A stretch of DNA of 64,000 nucleotides, taken from NCBI GenBank assembly GCA_963971425.1, contig OZ020519.1, positions 10,308,028 through 10,372,027 on the forward strand, given 5' to 3'. Positions 22,497-32,429 of the stretch are shown piece by piece. The translations under genes and the position numbers were made by a program. The notes below the pieces were generated by a model. That model searched no databases. It was not told the origin of the DNA and saw only the letters and a program-made list of their open reading frames with translations. The DNA is from Bryoerythrophyllum caledonicum. Taxonomy: Eukaryota > Streptophyta > Bryopsida > Pottiales > Pottiaceae. Position 1 is the first letter of the stretch, and each line of letters begins with the position of its first letter.

Positions 22497-23689
22497 ATGG
22501 CCGCCTCCGTCGCCTCCGTCGGCTGCAAGTCGGTGTCCGCGTCCCTGGCCTCCACCTCCAAGCTCGACAGGACCACGCCGGCCCGCTCCGCCTCGCTCAC
22601 CTCCGCCTTCGGCCTCAAGCCCGCCGTCGCTCGCGTCTCCTGCTCCCTCCAGGACAATGTCCGCAGCGTCGTCGATGGCGCCAAGGCCGCCGCCGTCGTC
22701 CTCGCCTCCTCCGCTCTCGTCGCCGGGGTAAGTTTCTCTCTCTCATCCTGAAAATGGCAACAGGTGAGTGAACGGAGGCGAGTATTAGTCGATTTTTGAG
22801 TAGCCTTGTAAGCTACGAGGTGGATTTTGTTGAAGTTTGAGACCGGAGAACAGTTTGAGTGGTTTCTTGATTTTCGAGGTGATTGGCGGTGTTTTGAGAA
22901 GGAGATTTTTTTTTTTGGTGCGGTTTTTTTGTGCAGGCTGCATTCGCCGAGGGGAATCCCGGGCGGTTGACGTACGACGAGGTGAACGCGCGGACGTACT
23001 CGGACGTGAAGGGCTCGGGAACTGCGAACCAGTGCCCGATCGTGGCGTCTGGCTCGGAGACGTTTTCTTTTAAGGATGGGAAGTACACGCTGAGAAAGCT
23101 CTGCATGGAGCCGACTTCGTTCACCGTGAAGGCGGAGTCGCCGTTCAAGGGAGGCGGTGAGGACTACCAGGCTACGAAGCTGATGACGCGCCTGACGTAT
23201 ACCTTGGACGAGATCGAGGGCCCGCTCTCGATCAGCGGCGGCAAGCTCAAGTTCGAGGAGAAGGACGGGATCGACTACGCGGCCGTGACTGTGCAGCTGC
23301 CTGGAGGCGAGCGTGTGCCGTTCCTGTTCACCGTGAAGGAGCTCGTTGCGGAGGGCACTCCTGACAAGTTCGGTGGCTCTTTCCTGGTTCCGTCCTACAG
23401 AGGCTCCTCCTTCTTGGACCCTAAGGGCAGGGGTGGATCCACCGGTTACGACAACGCCGTCGCGCTCCCGGCTGGAGGCGCTGGAGACGAGGAGGAGCTT
23501 GCGAAGGAGAACACCAAGAACACTGCCGCGCTCAACGGAAATGTGACGTTTTCCATCGCCAAGAGCGACCGCGAGACTGGTGAGATCGCAGGAACCTTTG
23601 AGAGCATTCAGCCTTCTGACACCGACCTTGGCTCGAAGGCGCCCAAGGAGATCAAGATTGAGGGTATCTTCTATGGCCAGATTGAATAG
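22497..23689 (+). CDS. PSBO: Photosystem II manganese-stabilising protein PsbO (OEE1)
   Basis: 33-kDa extrinsic subunit of the oxygen-evolving complex, which stabilises the Mn4CaO5 cluster on the lumenal face of photosystem II. Exons 22497-22727 and 22937-23689 join in frame (GT-AG) to 327 residues. Residues 1-81 are a bipartite presequence: a Ser/Ala-rich stroma-targeting part, then a hydrophobic thylakoid-transfer part ending AAFA. The mature chain would start at E82 ([11 protein letters not shown]) and be 246 residues, the usual size. The conserved disulphide pair is present (C110 in ANQCP, C133 in RKLCMEP), as are [15 protein letters not shown] and the C-terminal [12 protein letters not shown]. 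Strong G/C third-position bias suggests high expression. The single intron lies at the junction between presequence and mature protein. Confidence 0.97.
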
Positions 23690-25740
23690 AGTCTTTTCTC
23701 TGCTTGGTACTACTCTCAGTTTTGATTGCTGTCTATACTTGTGCCCCCTCTTGTAATGTAATCTGCTTGATCATTGCGCAATTAGTCGATGTTCTCGTGC
23801 ATGGATAGACCTTGTGTCTTTGCACCGGAGTAAGGGATGTTATGAACGTTTTTGAATCTCAAGAATTTTCAACATAGCCCCCCATATTTTTTTTTTCAAA
23901 CTATGTTTACTCGCTCTGATGCATTGCTCATGTGTTATAGATTCATTGCTTATGTTTCGTTTCTCATGAGAATTTACATTTCCTTAAGATCCTTGTTATT
24001 TGCATTTGTGTGTCTTTTCCAATTCTCAGCCTGACTGATCAGGAATCTCAGGGATATCTTTAAGTAGACAATGATCCTTCTTCTCTTGTGTCTCTCCTCT
24101 GTATCTACTTAGAGGTGTTTCTTTGTTCTATGTTTTCTTTTTGTTGTATCTTTGTTGTGTGCTGTAAGGAGAGGAAGGATTTGTAGATGAGGTAAAGTAT
24201 ACTTTAATTGGATTTTATTGAAGATGTTGCAAAGTTGAAAAAGCAACTAGTCATCACATCATTTATAAATTCATTGATGAATTCATGAAATATGTAGAGA
24301 TAGGCTGTATCTTCTCCTTCAAATCTAGGAAGGGTATAGAAAGGAGCGCTATTGGGTTCCCTATCGTATTTCCTCCCTTTTTCATTGGGGTATGTCCAAC
24401 CCACTCCCATCTCATTACCACTCATTTAGTTTGAAATGGAGGCTTGGTATCAGGTAGGATCAAATGTGAGATTTTCAATACTAGCAAGTAATTATTATTT
24501 CCTTTTACGTTCTCAAAATTAAAAAAATCTCTAGTGAATAATAACAGTATAATGCAAGTGAAACATTTGAAACACATTGTCGGGCTATGTACCAAAACTC
24601 TTTTTTTCCCACTTAAACTTTAGAGATCTTAATACATTTTACTATTTTATTTTTCTTACCACAAGTTGCAATGTAAACCTTCTTATTTGAAATATCTTTC
24701 TAAAACATATTAAGTTCACAAAAAAATAGAATGTGAATTGAGAATTCTTCAACGTGGACTCCTTACACATTTGTTTTGAATATGTTACAATCTCTTTCTA
24801 CCTCTAAAAATTGGTGTACAAGGAACTAATATCATGATTAACATGATGGTAATGAATTTAGACCTTGTGCAGTGCAAAAATTTGATACCAAGTGAAGTCA
24901 AAGTCTGTTGATCTATTCTGTACATGGAAGAAGATGAACCCTTTTCTCTACTTCAAGTACTATGATCTTCCATCCGTGCTCTCTACTTGAAATACTATAA
25001 TCTTTCAATTCGTGCAGTCAAAATTTATGAAATTTTGTGAGCATGTCACTTAATAGGTTTTAGCTGAAATCAAAATTTGTAAGTATGTCACTTACTAGGT
25101 CTTAATTGAGATCTTAATTTTTTGTTTCCTTCCTTACTCATTATACTAGAATCAATAGTTTTGATGTGTTTTTGGTCTATTATTGACAAGAATTTTTAGG
25201 GATTAAGGATTTGTTGGAAAATGTTAAAAAAATCGTAGTTCAAAACAACTTTCAACAGATCGTTTAACTTTCAAAATAAACGATTTTAAAATATGTTGGC
25301 TCGATTCAATCTACCATACCTAGTGGTCGCTTTCAACACCTCTAAGTCAAAAGAATTATTTTTCTTTGGCATAGTGATTCGGACACAATGGGTATCACAT
25401 AAGTATTACATAGGTATCACCTATGAACTAAAGAGGTAGCACCTTGACATTACATTGGTAATCACCTAGATAAAAGATCATGGTTGTTTTGGTGTCCGTC
25501 CGTCCAATAGTGTCTGTCAGCCTGACAAAGAATATTCTAGAATATTTGAGAATATTTGAAAAGATTTGGAAAATATTCTATGAATATTTGAGGAATATTA
25601 TAGGCATTTGTATGTTTGTCCGTTGCCTTTGGGCCCCTATCCGTCTATGTAGACAACCCTGCAAAAAAATTATATTTTCTAAAATTTTGAACAACTCTGT
25701 TTTGAATGGACTATGTACTAAAGCGACCACGGCATATGGT
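23690..25740. other. psbO 3' region and AT-rich repeats
   Basis: The psbO 3' UTR probably ends within the first few hundred bases (TTGTAATGTAATC at 23750). About 24365-24440 is a fragment of the TA-type MITE. About 24470-25202 is a truncated piggyBac-like copy. About 25520-25600 is rich in AATATT/GAATATTTGA words. No gene is seen. Confidence 0.5.
24470..25202 (+). mobile_element. piggyBac-like non-autonomous element, 5'-truncated
   Basis: It matches the roughly 0.95-kb family described at 44806-45749 in order (TAAACCTTCTTATTTGA, CTACCTCTAAAAATTGG, AAGTGAAGTCAAAGTCTG) and ends with TTTTTAGGGATTAAGG, that is, a TTAA flank. The left end is missing. Confidence 0.6.
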
Positions 25741-26018
25741 AGTCTTGTTTCAGGTTAGCGCTTAGGACTTGTTGCATTGTGTTGGAGCGTCCTCGTCCCG
25801 GCTGGGTTCTGCAGGTCTGTGAAAGCGCCTAAGTTGACAGCGCATCAATCTCTACAACTCGATACAAACCGCAAGTGCTGCAAATTGCCTAGATTACATT
25901 CCAACAACCTTACATGAGAAGAACCTAGACCCAACAGTTTAAGGGAGCTCCAAATTACAATGCACAGTAGATCAGTACAATGCAACAAGTCCTAACTTGC
26001 AACCTGAAACAAGTCTAC
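25738..26018. repeat. Foldback with about 40-bp inverted arms
   Basis: The left arm (AGTCTTGTTTCAGGTT and TTAGGACTTGTTGCATTGT) is mirrored at about 25978-26018 (ACAATGCAACAAGTCCTAA, AACCTGAAACAAGTCT). The arm sequence also occurs once, more diverged, at about 34998-35040. Nothing between the arms looks coding. Confidence 0.6.
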
Positions 26019-26089
26019 AACTGATCGGCGATAGTAAAAATGAGAAGAGCTTACACAAACTCGGCCCATTTTAATGTTCACGTCTAGTC

Positions 26090-26437
26090 AAGCACCACAG
26101 CCTTGGTGTAGTGGTTTGGGTCATGGCACACCGTTGAGGTGGTTGTGAGTTCTAGTCCTATTGCTGGCGTGGTGTCTACCACCATAGTCCACCCAATTAT
26201 GATGGGGGGTCCCAAGACCTCCTTGTATGGGGACCCACAAAGCCCTTGGGGGAGATGACAGGTCGGTTGTCTCTAAGACAATTAGTGTAGGGAAGCACTA
26301 AGTGTAGAAAAGTGTTCACCCTCAAGAGGGGGGAGTAGTTCTATTACACTAGCCTATGTCGTGGCCATATGCTTAGTGAAGAGAATGAACAAACACTACA
26401 TTCACGCCGGTCTCCTTCGGAAACCAGTGTTCTTTTC
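26090..26437 (+). mobile_element. tRNA-derived SINE with 13-bp target duplication
   Basis: The insert is flanked by TTCACGTCTAGTC at 26077-26089 and 26438-26450. The 5' part has a polymerase III A-box-like TGGTGTAGTGGTTTGGG and a B-box-like GTGAGTTCTAGTCCTA 30-odd bases later, as in tRNA genes. The 3' part (AGAGGGGGGAGTAGTTCTAT, GAATGAACAAACAC) recurs inverted at 43280-43545 and 51845-52350. At 34.6-34.9 kb the sequences on either side of the insert are contiguous, an empty-site counterpart. The element cannot move without LINE proteins. Confidence 0.8.
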
Positions 26438-26450
26438 TTCACGTCTAGTC

Positions 26451-26650
26451 TCGATGGCGGTGCCGCTCTTCCTTCTTGTTGCTCCGCTTGCTCACCGCTC
26501 CGCCTGCTCCGTCTACTTCCAGAGCATCATGAACGGTCGTGGCATCTTAGTGTCCGACTGTGACCTGTTCGAGGACCCGCTCATTAGTGAAGCTCTACGG
26601 CACGGACCAGGGCACCTTCTTCATCTCCTTCGCTCGCGGAGTCGATGCTA
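26451..26650 (+). pseudogene. Repeated coding-like segment (copy of 34640-34895)
   Basis: The frame containing AVPLFLLVAPLAHRSACS and NGRGILVSDCDLFEDP matches, in inverted orientation, a segment at 34640-34895 that reads VPYSCIFQRP at its far end and has FDHDLVEDP in the same position. Both copies are short and lack a recognised domain. A transposon-borne or captured gene fragment is the most likely reading. In this copy the SINE sits immediately upstream. Confidence 0.35.
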
Positions 26651-26819
26651 GATCCGTGTGCTCACAAGGAAGTATGCAAGGGCATGTGCGGGAGAAGTAC
26701 TGCTGAGTGAGCAACAACGTCGTGAGCAAGTGGAAACTGGTGGCAAACATCGATGTCCTCCAACTCGAAGAGCAACCTTCTCCTTACAGCCATTGATTGG
26801 TTAACAATTAATCCATAAA

Positions 26820-28584
26820 CGTCAGTCGGGAACCATACATACAGGGACGTATTTTATTCTGTAGAAAACCAAAAAAATACTAAAGTTTAGCAAGACTTAT
26901 ACCTTCAAATTGAAAATTCTTCAACTAACATCTTTTACTTGGAGGTCACTTCAATATCACACTTTTATCATGTTAAAATACAACATTATAGTACGTGTAG
27001 AATATTGTGGCCACCAGCACCACCTTCTCACATTTAAGGGTTAACCCACAAACTTCAGTAGGTTAAAACTTCAACATGTATGATGTTGTTTTCCATGATG
27101 ATAAGGTTTACATACCGAAATGACCTCTAAATGAAAGAGTTTAATTGAAGAATCTACAATCCAAAGGTGCAAGTCTTGTTATACTTTAATATACTTTTTT
27201 TGTTCTACATAGTAAACTACATGCCTGTACATACGGTTCCCCACTGACGTTTAAAGGTTAAACCACTCAATGTAGTGTTTAAGGGTTGTTTCACTATTTC
27301 AAAAATATGGTCTAAATGGAACTTAACCCTTGAAGGACGAGGCCCGGAGCGACCATGGGTAAAATCTACGAGGGTCGTAGATGTTGCCATCCATCATGAA
27401 GGCAGCGGGTACATTCCGCCCATGGTTACTCCAGGCCCGTCCCTAAAGGGTTAAAGGCAAGTGAATATGGAGAATAAATATGAATAATTAAGTCCAATGT
27501 TGATGTTAAAAGATAGAAAGAGACTTAGAATAAGGGCTTGAGGGTTAGTGACATTTGAATAGCGCTTTTCCATGTTAAATAAAACATTATGTCTAATAGT
27601 TAATTTTTAGATTAATAAGTATACTAAAGAAATTAACTAATACACCACACTATATTATAATTTCATATATTTTGAGTGTGTAAGTCACCTCATGCAAGCT
27701 TTAGTGATTAAATCTTAGTTAGAAAATCACTTGTCAAAACCTTCAAAGGGTGTTTAAGTCAAATTGATAATATGTATCAAATAACAATTAAGTTCTTCAA
27801 AGCAACTAGACCGCATCAAATGTGGAATCCAATTTGGTTTGAAGATAATGTGAAAAAGGGAAGTTCTCCATAGCCTCTATATTTCATTAAATCAAAATCT
27901 TTTAAGAATTGATCACCCTCATTGGAATAAATTGAAGCTTCATGAAAAAATAGGAATTCTTGAAGTTATTAAAAATTATTAGGATAAAGTCATTAACTAC
28001 AAGAAGAAAAGCTTGCTGCAGTAAAGTTTTGGAAGGTTAAAGTAAGAGATTGCTTGAGATAATTGAATCTACCTCAACACCACTCTAGCATCATGTCAAA
28101 ACCCAACACGGTAGTACAGTTTAATTTTTAATAAGTAGAGCAACATTAATCAAAGAACTAGCATATATGACATGGCTACTGCTGTCTATTTGACAATGAC
28201 AACAAATGCCTTGGATTGATCAAAGCGAATACTTGTCAAACTGTACATTTCCCACATACGGTTTTGGATAATACTAAAGTAGAAGTAGTAAACTTGGAAG
28301 AAATAGATACTACAATGGGTTAATCTTTAAGAGAGTAACTTTGTCACATTACTTGTCAAAGTACCTCTCTTGATACCAACATTACCTTCAACTGCTTAAA
28401 ACAGTAAACAAGAAGGCCTTTTCTCATGCCTTCTCTTGTTTTATGACACTGCAAATTCTTTTTCCTACACTACAGTCCAATCAAAATATCAAAACAACAA
28501 GTTGCAAACCAATAAATAGCTAGACTCCTCCTTTCCTAGGTCAATCCACGTTGGTAAACCGCGGCGTGCCGCGTTCTTTCTGGC
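26820..28584. other. AT-rich repeat region upstream of the WRC gene 3' end
   Basis: It contains an inverted (26820-26960) and a direct (27110-27260) copy of the 427-640 repeat, and a compact TTAA element at 27327-27450. From 27470 to 28584 I see no gene and no repeat that I can match within the window. Confidence 0.5.
27327..27450. mobile_element. Short TTAA-flanked foldback element (124 bp)
   Basis: TTAA occurs on both sides (27323-27326 and 27451-27454). The ends are CCCTTGAAGGACGAGGCC and GGCCCGTCCCTAAAGGG, which are inverted repeats. The interior has a second small palindrome (CTACGAGGGTCGTAG). The features fit a piggyBac-type MITE. Confidence 0.65.
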
Positions 28585-31500
28585 TTAGTATGTTTTCATC
28601 TTCGCAGCTCTTGTCTCTTCTGCCTTTTTGCAATGATGTTCACAAAGTTTATCATCCTCCATAGCCATAAGAGGACATTTCCATTGGAATTTTCTACCTT
28701 TACATGGAATCTTTGTCAAAGAACATCGTCTTGATCCTTTTGATATCCCCTGCTCTTCTTCAATCCTCTGTTGGAGGGCCTTCAGACTTCCTCTCTTCCC
28801 AAGACCATGGTCCTTTATCTTGCTCATGGACATACTTTCTTGAACTTTATCATTTTTAGATTTCTTTCTACTCTTTAGTCCTGCATCCAATCCCCCAAAA
28901 TAATTCCAAATAAGAATACATTAGTTCTAAATGCCCATGAGGGTAAAAGTATTCATTCTTATAGCAAGTTAGGAAACTTGACCTAGTTTATCGGGTACCC
29001 CCAACCTATGATGAAAAAAATGCCCATTACCACAACTCATTAAATCTAAAGAAGCATATCAGAAGGGACCAAATTACATACAAATGGAAAAAGAAAGTTT
29101 TTCTCAAACTAGGAATACGCACAACTCCCTTTACAACAGCTAGCTCCTTGTACATATCAATCCACCTCTACAATAGGGTTGTTGTAACACATACTATTTA
29201 CACAAATAGGGCCGCTAAAGAGCGAGTTGACCGTGACTTAAATGCACTAGCAGACAATTTTTTTATCCACAAAAGCTTAAAATCTCAATTCTAGATCACC
29301 AATGACCATTTTTTTCAGACTTATCCTAAAGCATATCCTTGGAACAGTTATAAAAATACCAATCTGCACACTCAAATGGATGGACAATTGAAAATCCACC
29401 CTCAAAGATGAAGTGAATGCATGCATAGACATATATTTCTCTTTGTCTCCAACAGAGAGCCATTTCTAATGTATCAAAAAAGTAAACATTCCCTTCAAGT
29501 TCCAACATGGGGTAATTAACCCCTAAAGGCCCCAGACTCCCATTTGAAGACTGCAAGAGTCCCCTCGGGGGACTCTTGGGCCTCTAGGGATTAACATACC
29601 CTCCAAGTTCATGCGTACATTGATTAATTTCACAAGCAGTTTCATACCTAAAGAAAGGCCCAAAGAGAGATCCATTCACTTGGTACTTTAAGCAACTTAA
29701 AGTCAAATGAGGTATCAAAAAAGGTACTTCAACAATTAATGTGACAAAATTATTCCCTAGAAGGATCAAACCCAAGTATCCATCTATTTCATACATAATG
29801 GCCATATTCGTTAAATTAAGACACTTCACAAAGTTTGAGACTTCCATCCCTACTACAGTCAACTTCAAAGTCACTCATTTGAGACTCTAAAATGTCTCAA
29901 TTTAATGAACATGGCGTTTCATACCATAAATTTAACTAAAACTGGACTATGCAAAGTCCAGAAATCATGACCGTTCATCACATCTCCTGATGATTTGAGA
30001 AATCCCCAAATGATTCTAGTGTAATCCAACCGGAGATCTCCCGACGATGCGTTCACCCCAAAGTCCAAAATTCACTAATTTTTTCCATATTTAGCAAAAT
30101 GATGCTATTAAACCTAGATGTAACCCAAATAGACACTTTGAGGTAAGAATTCTTGAATTACAACCCGGTTTAATTACACTAGAATCATCCAAAGATTTCT
30201 CAAATCATCGGGAGATGTGTTGAACGGTCATAATTTCTCGACTTTGCATAATCCAGATTTAGTTAAATACGTCACAAATTAATTAAATATTAATTTGTAT
30301 GTAAGTACCTGATTCTCCACAAGAGTGTGAGGTGGTTTCCTTTGCCATGGAAGAACTGGGGCAGTGCTTTCGGAGGACGTACTGGCCCTGCACTTGCACA
30401 AACCATGGGCTCTTGAGGTAATGCTTGGTGTCCGCTTCCCAGTCGGTGTGCGCCAGCGTCGCAGGCGGCAGTTGGCCGTGCAGGTCGACCAGGACATCCT
30501 CCTGCGAGATGCCGTCTGCGCCGCTCACTAGCACCAGGCAGTACACGGCGTGCAGCAGGGGCTCTTCTCCGGGAGCCTCCTCACCCTCATGTACTGCTTC
30601 TTTATTCGCGGCGCTGGATCGGAGATAATGCCCACTCGAATCTGCACCTGCTGCGGACCGCTGCACAAAAGAAGGTTTAGTTCATAACGTTAAACTAAAT
30701 AACGATACTTGCAGCTTAGCCTGAGACACCCTCAGGTTCGAGGAGCTGAGTGAACTTCTCCTATCTTCGGATAATCACGTGTGCAAGGAACATCTGATTC
30801 TCTTCCATTGATAGGACACAGTTCTTTAATCAACTGTACTTGTGGGTCCCCAAACTAATCTGGGTTAAGGGATGATATTTGTATTTCAGCGTGCTTTTTA
30901 TATTCAAGTTGAGACTCTAAGCTACGAGGTAAACCAGAGTGACGGATCGAGACTGTAACTATGGCGTCGATGACAACATGCAAGATATTTCGTCGGATCA
31001 AGACTGTAACTATGGCGTCGATGGCAACATGCACGATGATTCGTGATTTGCTTACCTGGACGACGTTGTCGACGGTTTGTGTGGGGTGCAGTGATGCGCT
31101 CCGGGTGTTGTACTTCTTACGCTGAGTGCTACTGTCGATCGACTGACGTTCTGGCAATGCATTCGATTTCCCACGCTTGATTTCTCGACGTCGACGTCGA
31201 GAGCTGACGGATGGCGACTCGCGCACGTGCACGTGACGTGCTTCCAGGGAGCGGCCGCTCGACACAACGTCAGGAGCGTTCCGCTGCGGCTCGCCCTCAG
31301 CAACCACTGGGTTGTCCCCAGTGTCGTCATCCTCATGAGAAATTGCATCACCTGTTGGCAACGTCGTGATGGCGTGTTCACAAAGCCCGTCATGCGACTG
31401 CGAGTCCTTTCGGCTAGGCTTCTGATTCTGGTCCGAGAGCAGCCGCACCTCGGCTGGCCTGGAACGTGTAAGGATTGACGATATCGCCATCACTCGCGGC

Positions 31501-31742
31501 TCCAAGTACTCGACCGGCGTTCTGCGCCTCCTCACTGTAACCGGAAAGGCTGGTGCGGCAAGATCCTCCGACCGACGTGCACTGTTCTTCTCTGATTCAT
31601 CGTCAAGAGAGGACTGCCCCGGTGATCGATCCGACCTAAGATCTTTGGTGTTTCGAACAACTATCGGCTCCAGGTTCGGAGTGCGATCGCTGGCGGCCGG
31701 TGGGCTCGGGTTTCGGAGGCGTCGCTTCCGTGACGACATCAT
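28585..31742 (-). CDS. WRC-type zinc-finger nuclear protein (three exons)
   Basis: Assembled by me from exons 31742-31056, 30660-30309 and 28880-28585 (minus strand); borders are GT-AG and phases agree, giving 444 residues. Exon 1 (1-229) is Arg/Ser-rich with many basic clusters (SRKRRLR, SSRRRRREIKRGK), probably nuclear. Exon 2 (230-346) carries a compact segment (GISQEDVLVDLHGQLPP then DTKHYLKSPWFVQVQGQYVL) whose spacing recalls a winged helix; this is a guess. Exon 3 carries a WRC-like Cys3His: C406-x8-C415-x10-C426-x2-H429, with an extra C399 and the family's W before C415. WRC fingers occur in GRF factors and JmjC demethylases, but neither QLQ nor JmjC is present here. Intron 2 is 1.4 kb with a mini-transposon and a long hairpin. 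The acceptor at about 31759 suggests a 5' UTR intron. Confidence 0.62.
29520..29590. mobile_element. 71-bp TTAA-flanked mini-element
   Basis: TTAA sits on both sides (29516-29519 and 29591-29594), with ends CCCCTAAAGGCCC and GGGCCTCTAGGGA. The centre holds the perfect palindrome GAGTCCCCTCGGGGGACTC, which is also found near one end of the 44806-45749 element. It appears to be a drastically deleted member of that family, inside intron 2 of the WRC gene. Confidence 0.7.
29931..30268 (-). repeat. 338-bp foldback with about 100-bp arms in the WRC-gene intron
   Basis: The left arm 29931-30032 (AACTAAAACTGGACTATGCA, ATGACCGTTCATCACATCTC, TGATTCTAGTGTAAT) is the imperfect reverse complement of 30166-30268. 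The loop is about 130 bp. The WRC gene transcript would contain the whole hairpin before splicing. It may be a foldback MITE, or a source of small RNAs. Confidence 0.7.
30941..31050 (-). repeat. 51-bp tandem repeat, two copies, in WRC-gene intron 1
   Basis: GACTGTAACTATGGCGTCGA starts at 30951 and again at 31002, a period of 51. The following bases also match. Because 51 is divisible by three and the frame of exon 1 stays open through it, unspliced transcripts would add two 17-residue repeats before a stop at 30855. Confidence 0.7.
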
Positions 31743-32429
31743 CTTGGAAGGTCGAGTCTGCACGAAAGAAGCAAATCCAAGTACTAAGCAATATACTACA
31801 AAATACAGAGTATGAAATGCTCCGAAGTAGTATAATAGGCTGACACGCATGAGCTCTCAGGTGACCATGTATTTAAGCTAATTGTCTGTAGCTAACAACT
31901 TGTCTGTAGCCGCCAAACGAAAATTAACCTTCAGGGTGAAGTGCAAAGTATCCCATCAAAGCCAGACTTACTAGCAAGAGAAGAAGAAGACATTCGGCCT
32001 AAGTAGCGCCAATTGTAACAAGCAAAGCACAAAAAGCAGGACCAGAGGACAAATTCCGCCGCCTTCACCGGCTCATGAGCTTAGTTACTGTCCCAGATGT
32101 CCGGAAGAATAGTATTTAAACACAAAACAGGAACCTCCGCCACAAAGAAAGCTCATCTCTCGTCACAGGTAGTAGTACTTGCCCTCGGAAACCTAATGCA
32201 ATGAAAAGCAGGCGTTCATATGCACAGAAAGCAACTAATGCAGAGAGCTCTCTTTGCAAATAACAATCTCTAGACCTGCAGAGGCTGGAGGCTGCGACTC
32301 AATCCGACCAAGACGTGCACGTGAAAGAAGTGCCGCAGTTGCAAAGGCAGATTGGTTCAATGACAGACTCCGTGCCGCCCACCGAGGCGGCCAATTGATG
32401 GTGACGTTACATCTGTGTTAGTTTGCGAC
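31743..32429. other. 5' region of the WRC gene
   Basis: It should contain the promoter, and probably a 5' UTR exon, of the minus-strand WRC gene; a minus-strand acceptor (TTTCGTGCAG) lies 14 bp before its ATG. No additional coding region can be supported. Confidence 0.4.

Noticed and set aside
22277..22684. Minus-strand 135-codon frame over psbO exon 1
   Set aside because: Antisense to the GC-rich presequence of psbO. There is no domain, and psbO itself is certain.
26118..26200. Possible functional tRNA gene
   Set aside because: Only the A- and B-box-like parts are tRNA-like; no acceptor stem or anticodon arm could be closed. The 13-bp flanking duplication and dispersed copies show a SINE.
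31052..31393. 113-codon frame overlapping WRC-gene exon 1
   Set aside because: A shifted frame of the same exon. The 31742-31056 frame splices in phase to exon 2, whereas this one does not.
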